From Populus alba (Eukaryota > Streptophyta > Magnoliopsida > Malpighiales > Salicaceae), in NCBI RefSeq assembly GCF_005239225.2, contig NC_133287.1:13621493-13685492 (forward strand): a stretch of 64,000 nucleotides of DNA, read 5' to 3'. Both the position numbers and the translations under genes were made by a program. The stretch's first letter is position 1, and each line of letters begins with the position of its first letter. Under the pieces are notes generated by a model. It made no database searches, was not told the origin of the DNA, and saw only the letters and a program-made list of their open reading frames with translations. Shown here in pieces: positions 24,449 to 38,470 of the stretch.

Positions 24449-25380
24449 TAATTTATCATATTAAAAAATCACAAAAAATAGTTTTTGTATATTGATGCAT
24501 TTGAATTTAATAACCTAATTTTTTATTAAAAGCATGAGAACTTCACCTATATTTTAAAAAGATATAAAAAAATATCTTGTTTTTTTTAATATGTGGGATT
24601 ACGTACTATATGTAAGATGTATTCACGATATAAAATTAATATACAAAAAAATCTTTACTTTGTGTTTTATTAATATCGGGATTACGAATTATATCTAACG
24701 AGAATGTAATTCCAATTATTAAATAAAAAGATAGTTTCTTTTAATTTTATATTGATATTAAAATTGTTAGGTTTTTACGTGATAATAATAAAAGAACCTC
24801 TGCTAAAAAGAATTTTTTTATATTATAAACAGACCAACAGGTGTAAAATTTTGAATACAATTTTTAATTGGGGACTGTTGTATTGTCTTCGCTGGAAAGG
24901 AAAGATTGTTAGGAAGCCACCACCATGTGAGATGGGTGAAAACCAAAGAGGCTATTGTTATGGAACCCGGCAGAGCTAGGCAGCTTGATTTTATATATGC
25001 ACGTTTTATCCATAGCTAGTGGTAATTGGCAACGAGGAAACGCACGCATGTAACGAAAAAAAAATTTGTTTGATTTTTATTAAAATGGTCGTGCATGACA
25101 CACGGATGTGTCCTAAAATACCTTCAAAATGTCTAATTTTGAAATTCTTCCATACGATTCATTTTTTTCCTCTAACCTCCAAAAACTTATTTTGATTATT
25201 GAACTTCTTAGAAATTCATGAAGTAATGCGTTCTCACCAAAGACATCTATAAAAAAATGGGAGAAAAAGATAAGCATTATGAGATAACTTGTCAAAGTCA
25301 AAAGAAATCAATATTCCTTAATTTAAACTAAAAAAAGAAGAAAAAAAGTCAAGAAAATGCTGCTTGTACACGCTGGAATT
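24449..25380. other. Intergenic upstream of GH1 copy 2
   Basis: AT-rich. No coding or RNA signal recognised before the TATA box at 25385. Confidence 0.55.
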
Positions 25381-25384
25381 GCCC

Positions 25385-25392
25385 TATAAAAT
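25385..25392 (+). promoter_or_regulatory. TATA box of GH1 copy 2
   Basis: TATAAAAT in a GC-richer context, about 240 bases before the start codon at 25632. It is the only strong TATA motif in this stretch. Confidence 0.55.
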
Positions 25393-25631
25393 GGCCGTTC
25401 CATCCATGCCATCTTGCATCAAATCTCTACATCAAATCTCTGAACTCACTGTCATCTCTCCTATCGAGGGGAAAGGAAAAAGCACAGAATCTCTGCGCTC
25501 ATTTACAAACTTGCGTTACATTCTTTTGTACCCAACAAACCTCTGTTTCACACCACTAAACCCGGCAGCTTATTTATCCAAGTGCCAAGGCCTTATTTAT
25601 CCAAGTGCCAGCTTCAATACTTAGACATGCA

Positions 25632-28610
<2,979 letters not shown>

Positions 28611-28869
28611 AGTCAAAGTTGTTTAGCATCTGCAAATATGGGCCTTTAACGGCTGAGAGATAGAAGCTCTCAGCATTAATTAATTCAGCAGAATTTGGTC
28701 ACCACTTCATTCATTCAAGGCTGTGGTTAAGAATAAAAATTCATTGGTTCTAGTTTTCCTTTGTTTTGTTTAAATTATGGTTTTTAGAATTTAATTTGAT
28801 TATTTTACTGTTGTATCATTTTTCATTCGATTATTGATTATGATTCGTTTAATAATAATACAAATCTTC

Positions 28870-28874
28870 TGCAC
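28870..28874. other. Insertion site of the Ogre-like element
   Basis: TGCAC directly precedes the LTR and is the candidate left target duplication. The uninterrupted site is visible next to GH1 copy 1 (2170-2180, CTTCTGCACCATCATT). The right target copy would lie beyond the sequence gap. Confidence 0.7.
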
Positions 28875-29033
28875 TGTTATAACCAATTTTTGACCAACTT
28901 TATTCTAATTATTATTATTATTTTTATTTTACTGAAAATGATAAAAAAATGATGATAAAAAATAATAATGATGAAAAACAAGTAAAATGAAATAAATAAA
29001 GAATGAATTAAAATTTGGGTTAAAGGTAACATG

Positions 29034-29340
29034 ATTGATAAGTTGTGAGACTTAATTAAGTTCGAAAATGGATTTAATTAATCCAAATAAGGGTTTAATT
29101 GGAAAATTGATAAGTTTGAGACTTAATTGAGCTTGGAATTAATTTAATTACTCCCAAATAAGGGTTTAATTGGAGATTGATAAGTTTTGAGACTTAATTG
29201 AGCTTTGAAATTAATTTTAATTAATCCAATTAAGGGTTAATTGGAGAATTGATAAGTTTTTGGACTTAATTGAATTTGAAATTAATTTAATTAATCCAAT
29301 CAGAGACTTAATCGAAGACATATTAAAGTTTGGGGTTTAA
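29034..29340 (+). repeat. 72-bp tandem repeat, about four copies, in LTR U3
   Basis: Copies begin with ATTGATAAGTT at 29034, 29106, 29176 and 29248. They carry GACTTAATTGA and TAATCCAA(A/T)(T/A)AAGGG within each unit, and a partial fifth follows. The position upstream of the TATA box would suit enhancer repeats; that role is inference. Confidence 0.85.
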
Positions 29341-29608
29341 TTGGGGTCCAAATTGGAAAAATTAAAAATCCAAGGACTAACTTGAAAATGGCGCAGAAAT
29401 GTAAGGGTCCAATTATATTTTAACCAGGTGGTTTTGATTGCAAAATTAGAAGTATCACAAGGACCAAATTCGCAGCAAGCAAAAACGGTGTCGTTTTGCA
29501 ACAAACTATTCATCATCTCTGCGCGGACGTTTTTCTCCATTAAAGGCGTCGGTTACGGAGCATTTAGGGGAGGCCAGCCGTTACCACCACCGAGGCTGCC
29601 GCTGCCTC

Positions 29609-29615
29609 TATAAAA
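29609..29615 (+). promoter_or_regulatory. TATA box of the Ogre-like LTR
   Basis: TATAAAA in a GC-rich setting (GCTGCCTC before, GCGAAGCG after), placed after the U3 repeats. It is the likely start region for element transcripts. Confidence 0.6.
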
Positions 29616-30509
29616 GCGAAGCGAAGAAGACCTCGGGGAAAAGAAAACGAGAGCAAAAAAAAACCAGAAAAAACACGAAAGAGAAACCCAGAATTCCCAA
29701 AAAGGCAAACAGAGCAATCAAAAACAGAACAAAAAAATATATAGAGAGGAACAGAAACATCAACCCAAAAACAGAGGAAACAAAAAGGGCATAAACCAAA
29801 CAAAAAATACCAACGCAGACAAAGAGAGAAAGGAGGAGGGGAGTCACGGATCAATCTTGTTTTCATTCCTACAAGAAAGCAATTAATCCCCTAACCATCG
29901 ATTATCAACAGAATTCAGTCGAACTCCACCAGCGCCGCAGCCTTCTTCACCGCCTTCTTGAAACAGGATCCCAGTCGATCACCGAATCCATTGGCATTGG
30001 ACTGAAAGCAGTAGAACCCACACCAGCAGAACCCACACCAGCGTTGCAACGCCTCATCAGCATCGTTTGAAATCGGCAAGCAGTCGAACTCCACCAGCGC
30101 TGCAGCCTTCTCCGATCGCCAGAAACAGGTGCGCCTTTTCCATTTTTTCTCTGTTCTTCAGTGTCTAATTAGTTGTTTGAAGTTTGAACAGTGCGAAGGT
30201 AATTTTAATTACCTTCGCACTGTTGAATGCACACGCGTGATTTATTTCACGCGTGCATCCTGTTTTTAGCCGAGTCACTGGCTTTGGGCTAGTGGACCCG
30301 GGCCAGGCTGGCTGGGCTGGGTTTTAGCCCGGCCCAGCCCAAAACTAAAAAAATAAAAAAAAAGATAAACATGTAAAAAATATATATAAAAATTGTGTAG
30401 GTAAAAAATATATACATAAATGAATTTATTGTTTATTTATTTATTTATTTATTTATTCATTGACAAAAAAAAAACACATAAAGTAAATAGAATAAATTTA
30501 TTTAAGTAT

Positions 30510-31050
30510 ATTCACCGACGCCAGAGTCGGGAATAAAAAATACTAAGGTAAATTTATTTTATTTTATTTTTGTTTCACATGCGTAAAAATAATTTGATAA
30601 AGCAATGAATCGATTTTATTTTGTTTATTCACATAAGATAAAATAGGATAAATTTATTTAAGTATGTTCACCGACGCCAGAGTCGGGAATAAATAAAAAT
30701 ACTAGGGTAAATTTATTTTATTTTATTTTTGTTTCACATGTGTAAAAATAATTTGATAAAGCAACGAATTGATTTTATTTTGTTTATTCATATAAGATAA
30801 AATAGAATAAATTTATTAAGTATATTCACCGACGCCAGAGTCGGGAATAATAAAAATTACTAATGTAAATTTATTTTATTTTATTTTATTTTAATTGATT
30901 TCTACTTGTTTATTCACTGACGCCAGAGTCAGGAATATAATAAAAAAACATTTGATTTAAAATTTAATTTTTTTAGCTACGTCATATTTATCAACGCCAG
31001 AGTTGGAAATATTCGTAGTTAATATTCACTGGCGCCAGAGTCAGGAATAT
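30510..31050 (+). repeat. Six-copy hairpin array with invariant GCCAGA loop
   Basis: Loops at 30520, 30676, 30834, 30922, 30996 and 31034. Stems are CCGAC/GTCGG (first three), CTGAC/GTCAG, TCAAC/GTTGG and CTGGC/GTCAG. A bulged A and a lower stem ATTC/GAAT lie outside these (ATTT/AAAT in the fifth copy, GTTC/GAAT in the second). All stem positions pair in all copies if G-T wobble is allowed. The first three sit in a repeat unit of about 157 bp; the last three are closer together and more diverged. Confidence 0.85.
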
Positions 31051-31233
31051 TGTATGAAATTTTTTTTCATAACATAAAAAATAAGCATTTCGCAATTTAG
31101 GACGAAACTAACAATGCAGCCTGCCTCAGGCAGGACGTTTAAGGGGTGATAATATCTTCCCTTTTACGTAACCAGTCCCGAACCATAGAATCTCTATTGA
31201 CCAGTTAGGGTTCCTAGTGACCATAATACTAGG

Positions 31234-31243
31234 TGGCGACTCC
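31234..31243 (+). other. PBS-like decamer inside the Ogre-like LTR
   Basis: TGGCGACTCC, identical to the first ten bases of the true PBS 107 bases downstream. It is also present in the LTR at 11438. Confidence 0.75.
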
Positions 31244-31340
31244 TTATTCCACATTAAAGAACATGATGCCGGAAATCTATTCTTTCCAAAGATTTAAACT
31301 TATTTTTAGGATCGTCGTGATGTGTCGGGTGCGACAGATA

Positions 31341-31359
31341 TGGCGACTCCACTGGGGAC
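31341..31359 (+). other. Primer-binding site of the Ogre-like element
   Basis: TGGCGACTCCACTGGGGAC starts four bases after the LTR end. From memory, Ogre elements use a tRNA-Arg primer with this type of sequence; the exact tRNA was not checked. Confidence 0.75.
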
Positions 31360-32041
31360 TTAGGACTAAGCTTTGTTTTTTTGTTTCTTTTATTGCTAAT
31401 TTTTTTTTATTTTTTTTTTTTTTTGTTGGTGCTTATCAAGTTATCTATTATTTATTTTTTTATTTATTGTTTATTATGTATTTTTGTGTATTTTATTTTA
31501 TTTTTTTGTTTTTTATTTTTATTTTGTTTATTTTATTTTATTTTATGTTTTTTTTTTTTTTATTTAATTATTTTTTACTGTTTTAGCACGCGTAATTATT
31601 CATATTTATCATGCATATATATGGATATCATTCAAGCTCATTTTTTTTATATACGTGTGGGTACCAACTTTAAGATAAGTGGAGAAGTAACGGCACCCCA
31701 ATGGCTTTAGCCTGGGTAAGGCTCGTGAAACTATCCAACTCTCGCATGATTTGTTTGCTCGACAGTGGTTGATATGCCAAACTGATTTTACTCAGGGCCT
31801 CTATCTTTCACGCTGCTTGTAAAAACTCATATCAACCTTTCGAGGACGATCACTGAGCATGCGAAAGGACCTTTGAGATTGATAGCAAAACTACCCAGAT
31901 GTATTTAATGACTAGAACCTATTCTTTAGGTTGGTCCCTATATAATTTCATTGAGATGAGCCATAACATTTAAAGCATTTTTTCATTACAGGATTTTCGG
32001 GTGACATAATGACCGTTATTTCGTTAAGAAGGTAACCACTG

Positions 32042-34043
32042 TTGAAGTATGGACTCGAATCTGAATCTTTGCAAATGACGAGGGAGACTGCCCTAGACCA
32101 ATATGCCAGTGGGACACCGCTACTCAAAGATGTTAGGTGCATAATAAATGACACTAGCAGATTGTTTTCACTCACGAAGTATCAGATAGATGAAAGCAGA
32201 ATTTGCTATGAAAGTATGGGAGGATTTTGCACCTTTTGAAAGTGCCAGTTTTACCATCAGCTATAAAAAGCCATGATACATTTTTGGGATCCTGATTACC
32301 GACGCTTCACTTTCCAAAATGTTGACATGACACCTACCATCGAAGAGTATAGTTGTGTTTGACTGAATTCCCCGAAAAGTGCCTACGAAGTGTACTTCCG
32401 CCAGAGAATTGACGACACCATGGATGAGCTTGCCAATTGCTAGGGATCCTCAACTGATACCGTATAGAGAAAAAAGATAACTCTGGGGGTCTTAGATGGA
32501 AACGGCTAGAGGAGTTGCTGGTTGCTAAAAAAAGCTAACCCGGATGCTAAATTAGAGAAACATAGAATATATTGGCTTTGGGAATATTTGGTTTGGTTCT
32601 ATGTCCCTCTACTACGGGAATTATTATCAGTTTGGAAGCTGCCAATTTGTTTGTGGATATGAAAAAGACAAAGATCAACCCGTGTGCCGCGATTTGGCGG
32701 AAACCTTCCTATCTCTTAGTCATTGCAAGAAAACGGGTAAAGGTTCCATGAGGTGTTGTGGTCTCTTTACTATTCATACTGGTTTGTTAAGTCATATAGA
32801 AAACGGAAACCACCAATATTTCAATAATTTCTGGTGGTTTGATCAAAAAGCACACTCGAAGTTGTTCGTAATCAAAAGAATGGGAGAGCTTTTCGGAAGA
32901 TGATTGGAGGGTAAAATTGCAAAGGCTTCCATTAAGCATTTTTAATTGGAAAAAAGCTCCTTGGATGAGGAATATGACAAGCTTGATGAGTTGTGGAGAA
33001 AAACCTTTGGGTACCATTAATTGGAGTAACGGGATACATCAGTTATGCACCTGCTTTAGTTGCAAGGCAGCTTGGGGGCATACAAAGTGTTCCAAGGACA
33101 ATGGACATAGCTCAATTTACCGGGTTCTATAAAGGGGCCGCCATGGAAATCTTAGAAAAGCATTAAGCAGGATTTGGAACTTTTTTGTTGTTGATAAAGA
33201 AGGAGAATGGATCAAGAAATCCCACCAGTTAGTGAAAAGTATCCCGAATGGCGTGACAGAAGAGTCTCCGACATGGTAGAAATTTCAGAATCCGTGGGCA
33301 CCCGAAGAAAGAGGGTGAGTTGCGAAGAAGAACTAAGAGAGCAAGTAAAACGATTGCAAGCCGAGCTTAAAACAAAGGAGGATTTGAGACTATCATTAGA
33401 GCATCAGTTGGCCAAAGAAAAAGCTATGAGGAAATTGGCTGAGGAAGAAAGGGACTCGTTGGGCCGAGATCGGATGAAAGCAATAAACAACTTAGAATCC
33501 ATAAAAGTCATCAATGAGGAGAAGACGCTTCAAGTGGAGAAGGCCCAGTATTGGGAGGAATTGGCCGTGAAAAATCAAGCTGTGTCAAGCAAGCGGTTAA
33601 TAGATATGAAAGAACTCAAGAGCCAGTTAAAAGATGTTGAATTGGAATTGGCTAAATCCAAGAAGATAGTCAAAGCCACGCAGAATTTGAGAACTGAACT
33701 CAATAGTAGTAAAATTGAAGCAAAGGCATTGAAGACTAAATTAGCAAAGGGAGAAGCAAAGATCGAACAATTGCTAGAAAGTCAGAAAATGTTGGAGAGT
33801 CATGTTCAAATACTAGATACTGCTAATAATTCTCTATCCAGAAACAACTTGATCCATACTGAAAGAATAAGGGAGTTTCAAGAGCAAATTGATCGAGCTG
33901 CGGTCGAGGCTCATTGGCTAAGAGTAGAGGCTCGTCAAGTTGGAGGGGACATCGCGAAGTATCGAGGGAGCATGAACAACACCGATATGTTCCTAAAAGC
34001 TATATCTAATAAAGGCAGTGCCTTTCCCCCTGTAATAGATTAA
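32042..34043 (+). pseudogene. Ogre-like ORF1, N-terminal half broken, C-terminal coiled coil open
   Basis: Ogre elements carry an extra ORF1 of unknown role upstream of gag. The N-terminal half survives in pieces in different frames: RETALDQYASG near 32090, FWDPDYRRFTFQNVDMTPTIEEY near 32283 (given here only as a location, key residues DPDYR and PTIEEY), and YAPALVARQLGG near 33045. From 33207 an open stretch of 278 codons is rich in Glu, Lys, Leu and Arg with heptad spacing (EELREQVKRLQAEL, LKSQLKDVELELAKSKK). It reads as a long coiled coil. The frameshifts could be decay or base-call errors, as in the neighbouring GH1 copy 2. Confidence 0.6.
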
Positions 34044-34387
34044 GATGAATCATTTGTTGTAATGAAAGTTTTATGGGATTAATAAAAAAGGCGAAGACCT
34101 TTATTTACTTTTATTCAAATGGGTGTACAAGGCTGAAAGCTCAAATGGTAGAAGGTTAAACAGATCTCCTCTCGGCATTGCAATAAGTATCGGATGTAGA
34201 TCTAACCAAACATCCGAAGAATAACGGTTGTTATGTCACCCTCCCATGAAATAATCCCTGTCCAATATGTTGCATTCATATTCATGCATTTCGAACATAC
34301 ACTTATGAATTGTCATAATGCTGCACAAACAGGTGAAATATAGGTCCCCCATTAAAACACACTCATAACACACGGTTGCGGAAAAAA

Positions 34388-37300
34388 ATGGAAAATGAAG
34401 AAAGAACTCAATTGGATGCCCAACATCAAAAAGAGTTGAACAATTTGAAGGAAGATGTCGCTAGGCTTACTAGCCTACTCGAACAAACTCTGAGATCTAA
34501 GTCGGGAGAAGGGACATCCTCTCAACCAGCATTTAGCACTCAGGTGCCACCGACGCCTCCGGTGTTCTTCAACCTACCAAACATGGGAGCGAGTGGATCT
34601 TCGCCTGAGCCTCAATATGCTACGCATTTCCCAGCTCAGCCTATATACCCGATGAGGATTCCTCATGCTGAGGAGTTAACCTTGGAAGGGTCTCACAAGG
34701 AAAAAATGATAGAAGCTGAAGGTTTAGAGAAGTGGGCTGCTCTAGAAGAGAGGATAAGGGCAGTTGAAGGAAATCACTTGTATGACCCGGTGAAAGCTGC
34801 CGAGATGTGTTTGGTACCTAACGTAGTCATTCCTAAGAAGTTTAGGGTGCCGGAATTTATCAAATACACTGGAACTCAATGTCCAATAACCCACCTTAAG
34901 TCATATTGCAATAAGATGGCCGAGGTGGTGCAAGATGAGAAATTGTTGATCCATTTCTTTCAAGATAGTTTGAGTGATGTCGCGCTCACTTGGTACATGC
35001 GTTTGGACAATACCAAGATAAGGGGATGGAAAGATCTAGTCGATGCTTTTATTAAGCAATATAAGTTCAACGTAGACATAGCCCCTGATAGATCAAGCTT
35101 ACATTCATTGGAGAAGGGTTATAAGGAATCTGTAAGGGAATATGCACAAAGGTGGCGTGAAACGGCAGCACAAGTTAATCCGCCATTGTTGGAGAAGGAA
35201 ATGATCGACTTATTTTCCAACACCTTCAAAGCTCCATACTTTGAATACTTGGTTGGAAGTTCTGCGCAAAGCTTCACTGATTTGGTTGTTATAGCCGAAC
35301 GAATTGAACAAGCCATTCGAACGGGTAGGATCACAGACCCTAGCGAAAAGAGGGGTTTTGTTGGACGCAAGAAAGAGGCTGACATCCACAATGTCGAAGG
35401 TGAAGGTAAGGGAAGAAAGCATAATTTCAGGCCACCCATGACCATTCCCCCCACATCTAATATAAATTTCACCTCACCTTATCTAAAAAACCAAACAAAT
35501 ACCCAAAATATCCCATACCGCCAAAACAACACATTTTACCCACGCAGAAGCTTCCCCACAAACCAAGAAGAACTGCCCCCACTTCCCATGCCTCTTAGTG
35601 AGATGTATCAAAGATTGCTCAGTATTGGCCAAGTAACACCTATTCATTTGACACCTTTGCAACCACCTTTTCCTCAATGGTACCAACCAGACCAGAAATG
35701 CGAGTACCATGCTGGTATCGCCGGCCATAATATTGACAGTTGTTTAGCTTTCAAAAGGAGAATCCTCCAACTCATCAAAGCAGGTTGGATTTCATTTGAT
35801 GATTTTCCGAACGTAAAATCCAACCCGCTACCGCACCATGCTTCTGGAAGTGGAGGGGGTAAAATGCTTTAGAAGAGGAAGAGAGGGGTGGCTAATGCCT
35901 TAAAGTTGTCAATGGAGGGGTTGTACAAAATGTTGAAGCAAGCTGGGTACCTCCAAACCCCCTCAAAAAAGCAAGCCAATAGGCCATAAGGGTGAATATT
36001 GTGAGTACCACCAGCATATGGGACACCATATAAACTCTTGTAAAGAGTTTCGGGTGAAAGTAGAGGATATGATGACATTGGGAGTGTTGAGGATAGGGTT
36101 GCCTGAAGAAAAGCTAGTAGGAACCATGACTGGTTTCGACAAGAAGGTTGAAGTTTGTAGATATCAACCAACAGAGAGAGGACCCCCAAGAATGATCTTG
36201 GCTAGACCTACAAGCACAATTAGTGGAAATTATAATGCCATACTTCATAATTATGGTTACTCTTTCCACACCGCGAGACCAGCTCCTACTCTTCATGCTG
36301 AAATTGGGGGGTTAACCCGAAGTGGAAGGTACTATACTCCTGAAGAGTTAGAAGACCAAAGAGAAGAGTAAAAGAAAGAATGTGGTGGAGTTGGCCAAGA
36401 TGGATGAGGTCAACAAACCAGTGAGTGACGAGGAGGCTAACGAGTTCTTAAAGCTAATGAAGCACAGCGAATACAGCGTGGTGGACCAGTTGAAAAAGAC
36501 CCCCGCCAGAATCTCTTTATTATCACTAGTTTTGAGTTCAGAGTTGCATAGAAACGCTCTTCAAAAAGTCCTTAATGAAGCATATGTTCCTCAAGATATC
36601 ACACAGGATTCTATAGAACATTTGGTGGGAAGGATTCAAGCCACTAACTATCTCTACTTCACAGATGATGAATTAGATCATGAAGGAACTGGTCACAATA
36701 AGCCGTTATATACTACTGTGAAATGTAAGAATTGTGTGATCGCTAAGGTGCTGATAGATAATGGTTCTGCTTTGAATGTGTTGCCAAGGCATGTGCTTGA
36801 TAAAATGCCAGTTGATGTCTCTCATATGAAGCCAAGTACCATGACAACTAGAGCATATGATGGTTCGCCAAGGCCGATTATGGGAAATATTGATGTTGAG
36901 CTCGTAATTGGCCCCCAACCATTCCAAGTAACTTTACAAGTGATGGATATTCATCCCACATACAGCATGTTATTGGGAAGACCTTGGATCCACGCAGCAC
37001 GAGCCGTTGCATCCTCATTACACCAACGGGTTAAGTTTATCATCAATGGAAACTTGGTGACAGTAAGGGCTGAAGAGGCTTTAGCTATGGTGAGAAACGT
37101 GTTGATTCCTTATATAGAGGCTGAGGAGAATAAAGACGGAAACTTACATGCATTTAAGGTAGTAAATGCTGAATGGGTACCTGAGAATATGGTGCGAAGG
37201 AAACCAGAGGTTTCTGAAGCTGCAAGAATGGCTGTTAAATATTTTCTGAAGCATGGATTGCCATTCCAATATGACCCTATCACAGGAATGCCCGAGAGGA

Positions 37301-37545
37301 TCAATGTAATAAAGAGGAAATGTGCAGATCAGAGGTTTGGTTTAGGTTTTAAACCTAGAAGGGAAGATTTCATGAGAGCGGCTGAGTTTAAAAGAGAAAG
37401 GAGGTTAGCTCGAATTGAGGGAAGGGAGCCTAATGAAGTTCGAATCCAGATCCCTCCAATTCACGTAACATTCCCCCGAACTGCGCAAGTGATCAATGCT
37501 GGGGGTGAAATTGAGAGGATGAGTAAAGAATTTAGCGAGTGCTAA
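34388..37545 (+). pseudogene. Ogre-like gag and aspartic protease, two frame breaks
   Basis: The first open stretch, 34388-35872, holds a short coiled coil, the capsid-type Gag core (FRVPEFIKYTGTQCP, YMRLDNTKIRGWKDL, REYAQRWRETAAQV) and a Cys/His motif CEYHAGIAGHNIDSC. After a stop and frame change, 36018-36371 has a second such motif, CEYHQHMGHHINSC, just upstream of its first Met. The third stretch, 36382-37545, holds the protease: DNGSALNVLP (active Asp about codon 126) and LLGRPWIHAARAV. DNGSA instead of D(S/T)GA is usual in Tat elements. A frameshifted continuation (LEDGLPEFVRRL near 37650) runs into the gap. The initiating codon of gag is inferred from the first Met. Confidence 0.8.
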
Positions 37546-37763
37546 ACCATCCACTATCTGGAAGAAATCAACAAACAAAGAGCCCCAAGGGGTTTTGAAG
37601 ACAAAGAGAGCCCGTATGAAGAACTATCCAACTGACTGTGAGTGTTCTAGAGGATGGTCTACCTGAGTTTGTGAGAAGATTACTGAAGGGGAAGAATTGA
37701 ACAATTGGGAAATTCAAGAAGTCTTAGTTATCTTTAAAAAGTAAAACATCTGTTTTGTCGCTT

Positions 37764-38263
37764 NNNNNNNNNNNNNNNNNNNNNNNNNNNNNNNNNNNNN
37801 NNNNNNNNNNNNNNNNNNNNNNNNNNNNNNNNNNNNNNNNNNNNNNNNNNNNNNNNNNNNNNNNNNNNNNNNNNNNNNNNNNNNNNNNNNNNNNNNNNNN
37901 NNNNNNNNNNNNNNNNNNNNNNNNNNNNNNNNNNNNNNNNNNNNNNNNNNNNNNNNNNNNNNNNNNNNNNNNNNNNNNNNNNNNNNNNNNNNNNNNNNNN
38001 NNNNNNNNNNNNNNNNNNNNNNNNNNNNNNNNNNNNNNNNNNNNNNNNNNNNNNNNNNNNNNNNNNNNNNNNNNNNNNNNNNNNNNNNNNNNNNNNNNNN
38101 NNNNNNNNNNNNNNNNNNNNNNNNNNNNNNNNNNNNNNNNNNNNNNNNNNNNNNNNNNNNNNNNNNNNNNNNNNNNNNNNNNNNNNNNNNNNNNNNNNNN
38201 NNNNNNNNNNNNNNNNNNNNNNNNNNNNNNNNNNNNNNNNNNNNNNNNNNNNNNNNNNNNNNN
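37764..38263. other. Assembly gap of exactly 500 N
   Basis: A run of 500 N, a round number typical of placeholder gaps of unknown length. It removes the 3' part of the Ogre-like element and the last exons of the YEATS gene. Open frames reported across it are meaningless. Confidence 0.99.
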
Positions 38264-38470
38264 AGGTGCCAAATATGAAGCTGAGTGGGAGTTAATTTAC
38301 ATTATATATGGCTCTATCATACCTTTCCATAATTTTACAGCAGTTCATTTTAGATATGTACTCCAAATGACACACAGAATGTCTTGTTACAAAATCATCT
38401 GGCCAGGTCACTAGCTTCTGAAAACATTTTACACAGAAATCAGAACCACATAATAGACGAAGGAACTCAC
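38264..38470. other. Intron sequence of the YEATS gene next to the gap
   Basis: Follows the donor site of the third visible exon on the minus strand. No further exon was recognised before the N run. Confidence 0.5.

Larger units (their letters stand above)
28875..31336 (+). repeat. 5' LTR of the Ogre-like element (2462 bp)
   Basis: TGTTATAACC to GGTGCGACA, with standard TG..CA ends. The left border is fixed by comparison with the empty site near GH1 copy 1, the right by the PBS four bases later. Contents in order: 72-bp tandem repeats in U3, TATA box at 29609, purine-rich then mixed leader, GC-rich patch near 30300, six GCCAGA hairpins (30510-31050), then a block shared with the LTR at 11340-11450. 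Confidence 0.85.
28875..37763 (+). mobile_element. Ogre/Tat-like Ty3/gypsy element, 3' part lost in gap
   Basis: LTR 28875-31336, PBS from 31341, a long T-rich leader, ORF1 (about 32042-34043), gag and protease (34388-37545), then N bases. ORF1 upstream of gag, a multi-kilobase LTR and this PBS type are hallmarks of the Ogre branch of Tat elements. RT, RNase H, integrase and the 3' LTR are not in the window. Ogre elements are among the largest plant LTR elements, so the 500-N gap may hide far more than 500 bases. Confidence 0.82.

Noticed and set aside
29564..29866. Minus-strand frames of 79 and 100 codons in the Ogre-like LTR
   Set aside because: Antisense of a purine-rich leader; hydrophobic composition comes from base bias.
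30510..31050. The GCCAGA repeats as a CRISPR-like array
   Set aside because: Plant LTR context, uneven AT-rich spacers that are themselves repeated, and no cas genes.
31233..31710. Phe-rich open frames of 109 and 117 codons
   Set aside because: Low-complexity translation of T-rich leader after the Ogre-like PBS.
37724..38414. Open frames of 182 and 219 codons across the N run
   Set aside because: They consist almost entirely of N-encoded unknown residues.
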